The translations under genes were made by a program, and so were the position numbers. The notes beneath the pieces were generated by a model. That model was not told the origin of the DNA. It made no database searches and saw nothing but the letters and a program-made list of their open reading frames with translations. Below are positions 24,679 to 33,734 of a DNA stretch of 47,963 nt, piece by piece. Position 1 is the stretch's first letter, and every line of letters begins with the position of its first letter. Source of the stretch: Herpetosiphonaceae bacterium (lineage in GTDB: Bacteria; Chloroflexota; Chloroflexia; Chloroflexales; Kallotenuaceae); assembly GCA_013821605.1 (NCBI GenBank), contig JACDGP010000031.1:1-47963 (forward strand). The letters run 5' to 3'.

Positions 24679-26490
24679 ATGATTAATCGCGATAAACAAG
24701 GTGTTCGACATTCGCCTCGCTGGCGGTTGCTGTATCTTGTGGGCGGTACCATCCTGCTCGTCGCTCTGTGTAGCGCTCATCCTGGTATCCAGACTGCTCA
24801 TGGCACAGTAGCATCGGCACCGGCATTGGTATCTGCCTTTCCGACGCATCAGCCTCTCACCGCCACCAAGACTGCCGGTCCGTTGGTGGCTGACCTAGCG
24901 AAGCATAGTAGTCCCACGTCCCAGGCAGCGAATGCTTCTCCCACTGCCAGTGCTACGGCTACGAACCAGCCGCTCACTGCCACGCCAACAGCTACCGTTC
25001 CCATATCATCGACCCTCATCGCATCTTCAGATACAGATAGTGATGGCAGCACTGCTGAGGCGACTGTTCAGCCACTGTCGCCCGAGCAGCTTGCGGCACA
25101 GCAGGCGGCGCTCCGTGATGCGCAATACCGCATGAGCCGGGCACGTACTGCGTTTCGCCTGCAAGCAATTGCCGCTGCCGAGGCTCAATTAAGCGATGCG
25201 CAGGCTAATCTTCAGCGTGTGATCGCCGCTAGTAATCAGACTGCAACGGCAGCGGCCGCTCGTGCCACGCCAACACCAACCGCCACGCCCGTACCAACTG
25301 CACTTCCCTCGGTTACGAGCGTAACGGCAGCTGATGTCGCTGCTGCGCAGACTGCCCTGCAACAAGCTCAAGCCCAACTGCAAACCCTCACAGCCAAGCC
25401 TGCTCCGGCTCATATCGGCGCCCTGCAAGCCGCCGTGTCGGCTGCCCAGCAGAGCTATGCGACGGTTGCGCAGACCGACTCAACTGCTCAAACATCCGCC
25501 GAGCAGCAGCTGGCAAAGGTCACCAACGACGTACATACGGCACAGACCGCCTATAACACCGCCTTGTTTCAAAACCAGCAGGCCCAGCTCGGGATCGACC
25601 CCCAAACCAGCCAGCGCTTCGGAGGAACTGCTGCTGCGACCGATAGTGCTAAACAGCACTATGCTGCGCTCTTTGCCACCGCCAACGATCAGCTAAAGGC
25701 GGTGCAAGCACAACTGGCGCAGGCCACTGCTGCTAGTGATGCAGCTACGCACCAGGAGCGTAGCGATCTTGCCATTGCCCAGACACGGGTTGACCAGGCC
25801 CAGCAGCTGCTTGCTGCGGCGATCCAGCCGCCGGATCCAGCTGCTCTTGCCACTGCTCAAGCACAGGTCACCACGGCTCAGACCCAGTTGACGACCTTTC
25901 AGGTTGCCTTGGCGGCTGCGAATGCCGCCCAAGCGCAGGCCAAAGCCCTCGCCCAGAAACAGCTCGCCGATGCTCAAAAGAACGCGGCCAAGCTTGCCAC
26001 CCCCACTGCCTCACCGGCTGTTGCTGCGGCTCAGCTTGCGGTTACGCAGGCCCAGACGCAACTCACCCTCGCTCGGCAGGGAGCTGTGGGTAGTAAGGGC
26101 TGGATGTGGCCCACCTTCGGCACCATCACCTCCGGCTTTGGGTTACGTGATATGGCGGTCGGTCACTTTCACAATGGTGTTGACATTGCCAACCCACAAG
26201 GCACACCGATCGGTGCTGCACGTGACGGCGTCGTGATCGAGGCTGGCTGGTGCTCGGGCTACGGCTATTGCGTCAAGCTACAGCACACGGCTGGTTTCGA
26301 ATCCGAGTATGGTCATCTTGCCGGCCCACCACCAGTCAAGGTCGGTCAGGTGGTAAGTGTTGGCACCATCATCGGCGCGATGGGCACAACCTATGACGAG
26401 GCAGGTGGCGGCTTTTCAACCGGCGTCCATCTGCACTTCACGATCCGGAGCTATGGTGTAGCCGTCGATCCGTTGCGCTACCTGCCCTAA
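24679..26490 (+). CDS. M23-family metallopeptidase with long coiled-coil region
   Basis: 603 residues. An N-terminal signal/anchor helix (about 16-37) indicates export. Residues 40-130 are Thr/Pro/Ala-rich, then 130-460 is Ala/Gln/Thr-rich with heptad periodicity, interrupted by a TPTPTATPVPT-like linker near 195-207. The C-terminal LytM domain begins at about 471, with zinc ligands H498, D502 and H586 (HNGVDIA; HLHF) and catalytic histidines H546 (EYGHL) and H584. Such proteins hydrolyse peptidoglycan or activate amidases during division (EnvC/NlpD-like). uppP follows after 31 bases, so both may be cell-wall functions. Confidence 0.92.
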   Translation: MINRDKQGVRHSPRWRLLYLVGGTILLVALCSAHPGIQTAHGTVASAPALVSAFPTHQPLTATKTAGPLVADLAKHSSPTSQAANASPTASATATNQPLTATPTATVPISSTLIASSDTDSDGSTAEATVQPLSPEQLAAQQAALRDAQYRMSRARTAFRLQAIAAAEAQLSDAQANLQRVIAASNQTATAAAARATPTPTATPVPTALPSVTSVTAADVAAAQTALQQAQAQLQTLTAKPAPAHIGALQAAVSAAQQSYATVAQTDSTAQTSAEQQLAKVTNDVHTAQTAYNTALFQNQQAQLGIDPQTSQRFGGTAAATDSAKQHYAALFATANDQLKAVQAQLAQATAASDAATHQERSDLAIAQTRVDQAQQLLAAAIQPPDPAALATAQAQVTTAQTQLTTFQVALAAANAAQAQAKALAQKQLADAQKNAAKLATPTASPAVAAAQLAVTQAQTQLTLARQGAVGSKGWMWPTFGTITSGFGLRDMAVGHFHNGVDIANPQGTPIGAARDGVVIEAGWCSGYGYCVKLQHTAGFESEYGHLAGPPPVKVGQVVSVGTIIGAMGTTYDEAGGGFSTGVHLHFTIRSYGVAVDPLRYLP

Positions 26491-26521
26491 GCGGTTGTTA
26501 AGTCATGGTATACTCGCGCCC

Positions 26522-27379
26522 ATGTTGTCATATTTTGAGGCTATCCTGTTCGGTCTCCTCCAAGGCATCACCGAACTTTTTCCGATCTCCAGTCTAGGCC
26601 ACAGCGTCGTTCTGCCGAAGTTGCTCGGTTGGCAAGTTAACCAGTCGGATCCGTTCTTCTTGACCTTTCTGGTCGCGACGCACACGGCAACGGCGCTCGT
26701 GTTGTTTCTCTTTTTCCTCAAAGATTGGCAACGGATCATCACAGCGTTCTTCCGGTCGATAGCGTTGCGGGAGATTCGGCAAAGTGATCCGGATGCGAAG
26801 CTTGCCTGGCTGTTGATCGTCGGCACGGTACCGGCCGGCTTGCTGGGAGTGCTCTTCGAGGAACCGCTGAAAGCGCTATTCGCCTCACCCCGGCTGGTTG
26901 CCGGCGTCCTCATATTGAACGGCGTCATGCTGTGGCTTGCGGATCTGCTTCATCGCAACAAACAGGCCCAAACGGCCGCCGGCAGTGATGAGCGGGTCGC
27001 CCGGCTGACCTGGTTTCAGTCGATCAGAGTTGGCCTCTTCCAGGCGATCGCTCTGGTCCCTGGCTTCTCACGCACGGGTGCCACGATTACGGGTGGACTG
27101 CTCGCGGGACTATCGAATGAAGATGCGGCACGCTTCTCGTTTCTGTTGGCGACGCCGATCATAGCGGCGGCCTCCCTGTTGAAGTTGCCCGAGCTCGCGC
27201 TTCAAAGTAATCGCACGATGCTCGGGCCCATTCTAGTCGGCACCGTCTGTGCAGGAGCCGCAGCCTTTGTCTCGCTGCGGTTTCTCACCCGCTATTTCGA
27301 AACTCGGGCCTTAAGGCCATTTGCTATCTACTGCGTTGTGGTCGGTGTCGCCCTATCGCTGATCTTCACACTGCGCTAG
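26522..27379 (+). CDS. uppP: Undecaprenyl-diphosphatase
   Basis: 285 residues, integral membrane enzyme that dephosphorylates undecaprenyl pyrophosphate to recycle the wall lipid carrier; also linked to bacitracin resistance. Diagnostic motifs are LQGITELFPISSLGHSVVLP at the N-terminus and ALVPGFSRTGATITGG near residue 180. The ATG at 26522 is preceded by TATACT (26509-26514) placing the predicted start site within a base or two of the ATG, so the mRNA may be leaderless. A TTG nine codons upstream is the alternative. The 3' end overlaps the convergent small membrane gene by 14 bases. Confidence 0.93.
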   Translation: MLSYFEAILFGLLQGITELFPISSLGHSVVLPKLLGWQVNQSDPFFLTFLVATHTATALVLFLFFLKDWQRIITAFFRSIALREIRQSDPDAKLAWLLIVGTVPAGLLGVLFEEPLKALFASPRLVAGVLILNGVMLWLADLLHRNKQAQTAAGSDERVARLTWFQSIRVGLFQAIALVPGFSRTGATITGGLLAGLSNEDAARFSFLLATPIIAAASLLKLPELALQSNRTMLGPILVGTVCAGAAAFVSLRFLTRYFETRALRPFAIYCVVVGVALSLIFTLR

Positions 27380-27593
27380 GGCGCTGTCCGCTGCTAAACC
27401 AAGCGTAGGCAAATGCGCCTAGCCCTAAAAAGAATGCTGCGGCGGCATGCGTAACGTGGTGTCTGGTCAACGTTGGATCATATCCGGGTAAAAAATGGGG
27501 CAAGCCTTGTGCCGGCAGCGCCACATAGACCACTGCCAACACCAGCAGCAGAATACCCACGACCACCGACAGCATTACCAACGGCCTGTTCAT
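27366..27593 (-). CDS. Small membrane protein, unknown function
   Basis: 75 residues with two hydrophobic helices (about 4-27 and 45-66) separated by a loop GLPHFLPGYDPTLTRHHVTH; the C-terminus is short and polar. AAAGG lies eight bases before the ATG. The 3' end overlaps uppP on the opposite strand. No family recognised, but the clean hydrophobic pattern and SD support a real gene. Confidence 0.6.
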   Translation of the reverse strand: MNRPLVMLSVVVGILLLVLAVVYVALPAQGLPHFLPGYDPTLTRHHVTHAAAAFFLGLGAFAYAWFSSGQRPSAV

Positions 27594-27607
27594 ACAGAAA
27601 ACCTTTC

Positions 27608-27717
27608 ATCATAGCGTAACAACGCCTACTTAGATGCTGGCTCCGCAGCCCATCTAGCATATGCACGGTACGGCGTGCTGCTTGCACCCGAGCTACGGAG
27701 TACTCGTACGCTATGAT
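27608..27717. repeat. 110-base structured inverted-repeat element
   Basis: ATCATAGCGTA (27608-27618) and TACGCTATGAT (27707-27717) are perfect 11-bp complements. Inside is a further hairpin built from TAGATG/CATCTA and CTG/CAG. The element fills the gap between the VOC gene and the small membrane protein gene. It could be a folded 5' UTR, small RNA or miniature inverted-repeat element. Confidence 0.5.
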
Positions 27718-27738
27718 AACCGAAGATCTATAGGGCGC

Positions 27739-28149
27739 TTACGCGGCCTTCAGGCCCGTATAAACGACTTCGAACAGGATGTGATCTGGTGACTCAAACA
27801 TGATCTGGTAATAGGTGTGCTCCGCGCTCTGTGAGAACTCCGGGCGGTGACGCGGTGTCTCGAAGAGCAGCTCTACCCCTTGCTGCTTAAGGTAATCTGC
27901 AGCACTATCGACATCCCCTTGTGCAGCTGCCCCGAGACCGAGGTGATTCATTCCTAATCCATCGTAGTCATGGTGAGTCGCGTTCGCTTGTGTAACAAAC
28001 CAAAGGCTGGTTTCGCCCTTCCCGGCTAGGCCAAGCATCTCGTCGTCGGCGTAGATGACGCTCCACCCAAGAAAGGTCAACAGATCTTTGTAGAATGCCA
28101 GATTGGCCGGCTCGACGTTAAACTGAATGTGCGAAAGTAAGGGTTGCAT
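27739..28149 (-). CDS. VOC-family (glyoxalase/dioxygenase-like) protein
   Basis: 136 residues with two beta-alpha-beta-beta-beta modules. Probable metal ligands are the His in LSHIQF (H7), the His in GMNHLGL and the Glu in ILFEVVYTG. Members include glyoxalases, fosfomycin-resistance and bleomycin-binding proteins; this one cannot be assigned further. GGAGG precedes the ATG at good spacing. Stands alone. Confidence 0.88.
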   Translation of the reverse strand: MQPLLSHIQFNVEPANLAFYKDLLTFLGWSVIYADDEMLGLAGKGETSLWFVTQANATHHDYDGLGMNHLGLGAAAQGDVDSAADYLKQQGVELLFETPRHRPEFSQSAEHTYYQIMFESPDHILFEVVYTGLKAA

Positions 28150-28373
28150 CGTCGTGTTCCTCCACTATGCCTATACCCTAGAACAAAAATTCTGGATCAG
28201 TATTACTCTCGGTGAAACAGATTCGAAGCATGGGCTTGTCAGCTGAGCCGTGGTCTTCAAAATAGCAATGTTCACTTGCATCGTCGGCAATTCTCTGCCA
28301 TTACGACCCGCTGTTGGAGATCATTTCTTCTTGGTCATCCGGATTGACGTAGAGCCACATATTCACCACAAGG

Positions 28374-29151
28374 CTATTTTCGTGCAATCAGGAGGAAATG
28401 TGAAGGTAACTGCCCAACTTCATCAAGCACGTCACCAAAGCGATAGCGATCACGTCCATCGGCCGGAAACTCCGTCAGCAACTCAATGCTCAATCCCGCC
28501 TGGACAATGGCTGTTACCACATCACCAATGGGCCAGCAAAACTCGACTTTGGCTTCACTCGCATGCTCTCCACCACCGAAGTGTGACCAGCCATGATCGT
28601 ATGATGGAGTGCTCCGACCAAAATAATTACCTACGAGCTGCAATTGCTTGTCCTTAACCCATAGGCACGTCGCCAGCGGATGAATCTCCCAAAGAATCAG
28701 CCGACCACCTAGCCGAAGCGCCGCTGCAACAACCTGTGCCCAGCGTCTGATATCAGGCAGCCAAGCAAGCGCGCCGCCCCCAGTATATACGTCATCGAAG
28801 GTTCCTTGCTGTACGTTTTGCGGCAGGACGTACACATCAGCAGCGATGAAATGGGTTGCAATTCCGGCCGCTGTAGCTTTCTGGATTGCTAGTCCAATTT
28901 GCACATCGCTGATATCGATACCTGTCGCCTGCGCCAGCCACAGCCCATGACAGTGTCTCTTCACCGGTCGCACATTGCAGATGTAACAACGTGTGCCCTG
29001 TTACGTCGCCAACAGCTACTACCACCCGTGGATCAACAATCGAGCCCCCAGCCTTGAAAAAAGCTGCATCTGGCCACATCGGGTGACGAATAGCAGCAAT
29101 CTCATTCCAGGCTCGACGGTTTTGCTCAGTGAAATTAGCAAGGTTGGTCAT
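28374..29151 (-). pseudogene. Class I SAM-dependent methyltransferase with a frameshift
   Basis: The N-terminal frame (from ATG 29151) encodes FTEQNRRAWNEIA and the SAM-binding motif I variant LLHLQCATGEETLSWAVAGA. It then loses sense. The second frame resumes at about 28925 with TGIDISDVQIGLA (motif II), FDDVYTGGGALAWLPDIRRW and a normal C-terminus ending at 28374. Deleting one base in GGCGACAGG near the junction restores one continuous protein of about 258 residues. Substrate unknown. Either a genuine recent pseudogene or an assembly error. Confidence 0.8.
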
Positions 29152-29385
29152 GCGTTCTCACTCGGCTCAAGCTTGTGTCTACAATAATAGCAAGCATAAC
29201 CTGTATAGATTACGGTCGTCAAATAAGTTTATGACACCTTTTCTGAGGGAGCCATAGACCCATAGAAATGCCGATTCATATACATCGGCTAGAGCCTCTA
29301 TCACGTGGAGGCCTCCGGACGGGTGAGATAGACATGTTGCATGGCATGCTACCCTCGTTTAAACGCAGTATCAGTGATCGGGAGC

Positions 29386-30861
29386 TCAAGCTGAGGTAAG
29401 GAGGTACCGAAGCTTTTTCCCGACTCGCTGCGCCGCTGGGAGATCGTAATTTGCAAGCACTACCACGGTGTAGCCGAGGTCGCGGTACAGGTCCAACCAA
29501 GCATTCACACCTGCTAGGGTGCCAGCATGACCAGTAATGACATGCCCATTGACCTGTTCCGTGAAGCATCCGTAGCCATAGTGTTCATTTTCCTTGCGGC
29601 CCGTCGCGACCTTGTTGCCTAGAAGAATCTGCGTGTACATCGGGCTGAGCAGCCGATGCTGCTGCAGAGCAGTGGCAAACTGGAGCAAGTCAGTAACTGT
29701 TGAGTATGCACCACCGTTCCCATGCGGACTGCCTTTAATTACACTAAATGGGAGGTTGTTGCGTCGCGGATGCAGCTCAAATGGGCTGGCTAGCCCTTCG
29801 TGCATATAGCCGAGCGCTCGGTCCTCAACATCTTCGTCGAGCTCGCAGGCATTGGTGTTGCGCATACCAGCAGGTCGGTAAATGTTATCGCGAACATAAT
29901 CAAAATACGTTTGCTGTGTCACTTGCTCGATCACCGCACCTAGCAACAAAAAGCCGCGGTTACTGTACGACCAGCGTGTACCCGGTTCGAACAGAAGCGG
30001 TGCATCCATCAGCAACGCCATCCAGTCGGCAATGGTGCGTACACGCTCCTTGTGTGCCCAAAACGTTTCCTGATTGAGGATCGATGGTTCCAGCCCCGAG
30101 GTGTGGGTCAATAACTGATGCAGGGTAATGATGTCTGCCGCCGGATTTGGATAGTCTCTCAGAAAAGTACGTAAACGATCATCGAACGACAACAGACCGC
30201 GCTCAGCGAGTTGAACGATGGCGAGCGCCGTGAACATCTTATTGACGGAGGCAACATTAAATTTGGTGTCGACGTGATTGCGTACGTTATAGCCTTTATG
30301 AGCGAGGCCATATGCCTGCATGAAGATTGGCGTTCCGTCTCTTGCGACTAGCACCGCGCCAGAAAACAGATCTGCGACAACGATTTGGTCCAAATACCGT
30401 TCCAATTCAGCCATGATGAAAGCGTTTTTGTCGACTGTGGGTGTCCCTAACACGACAGGAGACGCCATTGGGTGGATAGCCCAGGCAGTGATGGGATGTG
30501 GTGGTGCTGAATCAACTGTGCATGCGACCTTTGCCCAGCCGGTGTCAACGCTGTAGCGTTCCTGGACCAGGATGACTAGTTCGTCTTCAGTGGCACGCTC
30601 AATCCCATATGGAATGAGGCCCCGGTTGTCGCTGTACAGCTTGACAGCCCAATTGCCCGAGGTGCGTTCCGCCTCTGGATATTGCGCAAGGGACGAATCC
30701 GCGTAGTGTGCCGTCGGCGCGTACAAGGTAGCTGCGAGGTCGCGAATGGTAGCCAGATCACCGCTATTAAAGATTTGGAACCAACGCGCTAGTTGCTGGC
30801 CTACTGGCGTGTTGGGCATTGTTACTACATTGGGTGAACCGTCGCCTACCGTCGTATTCAT
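29386..30861 (-). CDS. Serine hydrolase of the beta-lactamase / class C PBP family
   Basis: 491 residues. Residues about 160-490 form the serine beta-lactamase-like domain: S205-x-x-K208 (SVNK), Y299-S-N301 and H445-A-G447 supply the catalytic set. The domain includes esterases, D-peptidases and beta-lactamases. The first 155 residues are an additional alpha/beta domain (GQQLARWFQIFNSGD onward) like those found in front of such hydrolases. No signal peptide visible, so likely cytoplasmic. The region 29152-29385 on its 3' side shows no gene. Confidence 0.88.
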   Translation of the reverse strand: MNTTVGDGSPNVVTMPNTPVGQQLARWFQIFNSGDLATIRDLAATLYAPTAHYADSSLAQYPEAERTSGNWAVKLYSDNRGLIPYGIERATEDELVILVQERYSVDTGWAKVACTVDSAPPHPITAWAIHPMASPVVLGTPTVDKNAFIMAELERYLDQIVVADLFSGAVLVARDGTPIFMQAYGLAHKGYNVRNHVDTKFNVASVNKMFTALAIVQLAERGLLSFDDRLRTFLRDYPNPAADIITLHQLLTHTSGLEPSILNQETFWAHKERVRTIADWMALLMDAPLLFEPGTRWSYSNRGFLLLGAVIEQVTQQTYFDYVRDNIYRPAGMRNTNACELDEDVEDRALGYMHEGLASPFELHPRRNNLPFSVIKGSPHGNGGAYSTVTDLLQFATALQQHRLLSPMYTQILLGNKVATGRKENEHYGYGCFTEQVNGHVITGHAGTLAGVNAWLDLYRDLGYTVVVLANYDLPAAQRVGKKLRYLLTSA

Positions 30862-30958
30862 GTTTAGGACTTCTTCTCCTTCGATGGGAAACTCAACCTC
30901 TATCCTGCACGATCATGCCCAATCTTCGGACAGGAAGGTCACTTCTCATGTTTCATCA

Positions 30959-32121
30959 TTACAAGGGCGGCAGCATTGAGCGTGCATCTGCTGCACGTTC
31001 GAGCAGAAACCGCGTGACTGCCGCCCACTGTTCAACGATGTCCTCGATGGGCCGGTTCCACCGTTGCTCGGTCTCAACCACATACCGCTTGCTTTCGTCA
31101 CCCAGAATGGCGACTGGCCAACAGGCTGTGGAGAACACGCAGCGTAATGCTGCTGCCGTATTGAAGGCAGACGCGATCGTGCGTGCATCACCATCCTAAC
31201 CGACGTCGCTCAATCCTGCAAGGTAGTCGGTCAGCATGGTCTCAGCCAGCACTGCAGCCTCGCCTACGTCAACATCAAAGTTGAGCAAGCTGACTCCGAG
31301 CAAGTTCCCAACATCTTCACCAGCCGCACCCACCCCAACGAGTTCCCAGTCAATGGCGACCGTTTCCTCATCTCCAGCGGAACGTGAGCGGGCAAATAAG
31401 TTCTTCCGCCAGACATCCTGGTGACAGATTGTCTGAGGCAGATGGTCGAGGTGCGACAACAACGGTTCCCGTTCTCTCCAGAGGAGAGTATTGCGATAAT
31501 GATCGTCTCAGGAAAATGCTGTTGTAGCAAGGGATGCTCCCATGCGCCTACCTCCTGAATCAGGTCAAGCAACGGGGGTGAGTCAGCAACCCAAGCACGA
31601 ACGAGGCTCATGGGACCGCTGGGATGGATCGTCCCATTAGATAGGCACCGCCGAAGGTCCCGAAATGGTGTGCAGCGAAACCATAACGCGTAAGTGACCA
31701 TGGCCCATCGTCGTTCGGCTGAATGTCTTCGATCTACAGCCATACCTGATTATCCGTGCGCTCACTCACACCAAAGTATCGTGGCGCTACAAGCCTACCA
31801 GGGAGAGTAGTCAACAATCCTGACTAATAGGCGAGTACCTCACGCTTCCAATAGAAAGAAGCAGATGGGTTGTCTGCCATGCTGTCAGAAGGCACTGCGA
31901 GCACTTTGAGCACTAGGGACCACGATCTGCACCCATTACCACCGTAGGCGGTTCCGTTGACGCGATACAACCCACGGGAGTGGGGACTGACGTTCGCATA
32001 TGTCGATGCGCTGCACACCCCATGTCTCGAGCCTGGCTGTGTCGCTGCGAAGCACCTGCTGGGCGACGCCGGTGAGTGTTCCTTCATCCATCTGTCGGGT
32101 AATGTCTTCCATCTCCATCAC
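30959..32121 (-). pseudogene. Aminoglycoside phosphotransferase (APH)-family pseudogene, multiply disrupted
   Basis: Pieces of one APH-fold protein lie in order in three frames: N-terminus TLTGVAQQVLRSDTARLETW (from 32121), then YRVNGTAYGG and SASFYWKREVLAY, then RAWVADSPPLLDLIQE, then the Brenner motif HQDVWRKNLF with metal-binding IDWE, and a C-terminal helix region ending at 30959. At least two frameshifts separate the early parts. Another, at an expanded CT tract near 31490, precedes LWREREPLLSHLD. An amber codon at 31196-31198 replaces what is a Trp in similar proteins (GLSDVG-stop-DGDART). The family phosphorylates antibiotics, choline, homoserine or similar. Clearly non-functional. Confidence 0.85.
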
Positions 32122-32200
32122 CTTATGCTGAAAATGCCCTCGGCAGTTTCATCTGATGGTGGTGACCGAAGCGGTCATGACGCTTTTAGTGAAATGCCTC

Positions 32201-32244
32201 TTTCCCCTCTCCCGCGCCTGGGAGAGGGGCGGGGGGTGAGGGTC
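32201..32244. repeat. REP-like GC-rich dispersed repeat, copy 2
   Basis: TTTCCCCTCTCCCGCGCCTG then GGAGAGGGG and GGTGAGGGTC is the inverted counterpart of the block at 1726-1770. It forms an imperfect hairpin (CCCCTCTCCC with GGGAGAGGGG). Located between the APH pseudogene and the ClbS-like gene. Confidence 0.65.
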
Positions 32245-32349
32245 ATCCCGCCGTCGTCACAAAACCTTGACGGACACACATCTTGACACGACCTCTATAA
32301 TAGCACATATAAGCTACAGGTGATTGACCATTATAATGCGGGAGCGACA

Positions 32350-32886
32350 ATGACTCAAAATGCTATCCCAGACGAGCAACAAGCCGAACAGCAAAGCAAG
32401 ACCGAACTTTTGGCCAGTATCGATCAAGGCTGGTCCCACCTTGAGCAGACCATCCACAGCCTGAATGACTCGCAGTTAACCACGCTACGCGATACGCAAG
32501 GTTGGTCGGTCAAAGATCACCTCGTCCACATCACTGCTTGGGAACAATCGTTGCTTGCGTTACTGGAAGGGCGTAATCGTGATCAAGCGATGGGATTGGA
32601 TGATACCCAAAACCGGAGCATGGAGAGCGATGAAGTGAATAATATCATTTATCAGCACAACCGCGAACGCTCCTTGGCCGATGTCCAGGCTGCATTAGAA
32701 CGCTCGCATGCCGAAGTCGTCGCCGCCATCTCTGGATTGTCGGATGCTGATCTCCGCAAACCCTACAGCCATTATCAGCCCGACGACCTGCCCTCCAACA
32801 GTGACCCAGTCGTCGGCTGGATCATCGGCAATACTTATGAGCACTATGACGAACACGCCGCATGGATCCAAACCTTGGCAGGATAG
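32350..32886 (+). CDS. ClbS/DfsB-family four-helix bundle protein (DinB-like)
   Basis: 178 residues from ATG 32350 with GGGAG five bases upstream; an upstream in-frame start at 32320 is less plausible. Motif WSVKDHLVHITAWEQSLLALLEG (in part) and the C-terminal HYDEHAAWI match the ClbS/DfsB group. ClbS protects E. coli from its own colibactin by opening the reactive cyclopropane; most relatives are of unknown role, possibly detoxification. The downstream alpha/beta hydrolase begins six bases after the stop, so both are likely co-transcribed. Confidence 0.83.
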   Translation: MTQNAIPDEQQAEQQSKTELLASIDQGWSHLEQTIHSLNDSQLTTLRDTQGWSVKDHLVHITAWEQSLLALLEGRNRDQAMGLDDTQNRSMESDEVNNIIYQHNRERSLADVQAALERSHAEVVAAISGLSDADLRKPYSHYQPDDLPSNSDPVVGWIIGNTYEHYDEHAAWIQTLAG

Positions 32887-32891
32887 CTTCG

Positions 32892-33725
32892 ATGATAGCT
32901 GGCAACAACTCTCCGGATTCCAACCGACAACCGGCCCCTCCCGAGCGTATCACCTATGGGGACGCGGCCCTCCAGTTTGGCGACCTCCGTCTGCCCGCTG
33001 GAGCGGGGCCACATCCGGTCGTGATCCTGATTCATGGCGGTTTCTGGCGTGCGCCGTACGGCCTCGATCTCATGGCCGGGCTAGCTGATGACCTGCAAGC
33101 GCATGGTATTGCATCCTGGAACATCGAATACCGGCGCATTGGTGATCTGGGTGGTGGCTGGCCCGGCACACTCGTTGATGTTGCACAGGCTACTGACCAT
33201 CTCCGCCTGCTTGTGACACCTTACTCGCTCGATCTAAGCCGGGTTGTCCCGGTTGGTCACTCCGCCGGTGGCCATCTCGCCTTCTGGCTGGCCGCCCGTC
33301 GTCGCATCGCTCTGTCCGATCTTCCTCCTGAAGTGCCCGCGTCCATCATCGCCACACCGTTACGGCTGGTCAGTACCATCAGCCTGGCTGGTGTCATCGA
33401 TCTCGATGCCGGCTGGCAGCACAATCTAGGACGGGGTGCCGTGGCCGAGCTTCTCGGTGGTAGCCCCACCACAGTCACGGATCGCTACGGCATCGCCGAC
33501 CCCGTCGCCTTGCTGCCACTTGGGGTGCCGCAATGCATCATCCACGGTTCCGCCGACGACCGTGTGCCCCTCGCCTTGAGCGAGGCTTACGTGCTCCGTG
33601 CTCAGGCAGCAGGCGATGCTGTACAACTACGCGCCTTGCCCGGTGTCGATCATTTCGCACCTGTCGACCCCGCTTCCCAAGCTTGGGCTATCACGCGGAA
33701 GGAGTTGGACCGCTTCCTTGCCTAG
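32892..33725 (+). CDS. Alpha/beta hydrolase (esterase/lipase type)
   Basis: 277 residues from ATG 32892, just after the upstream stop, with AGGA eight bases before it. Oxyanion motif HGGFW near 49, nucleophile S124 in GHSAGG, probable acid D223 in GSADDRVP and H254 in GVDHFAP. Cytoplasmic carboxylesterase-like enzyme of unknown substrate, in apparent operon with the ClbS-like gene. Confidence 0.9.
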   Translation: MIAGNNSPDSNRQPAPPERITYGDAALQFGDLRLPAGAGPHPVVILIHGGFWRAPYGLDLMAGLADDLQAHGIASWNIEYRRIGDLGGGWPGTLVDVAQATDHLRLLVTPYSLDLSRVVPVGHSAGGHLAFWLAARRRIALSDLPPEVPASIIATPLRLVSTISLAGVIDLDAGWQHNLGRGAVAELLGGSPTTVTDRYGIADPVALLPLGVPQCIIHGSADDRVPLALSEAYVLRAQAAGDAVQLRALPGVDHFAPVDPASQAWAITRKELDRFLA

Positions 33726-33734
33726 CAGCCGTGT

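Noticed and set aside
28250-28657. 135-codon plus-strand ORF
   Set aside because: It overlaps the methyltransferase pseudogene antisense and has no homologous features.
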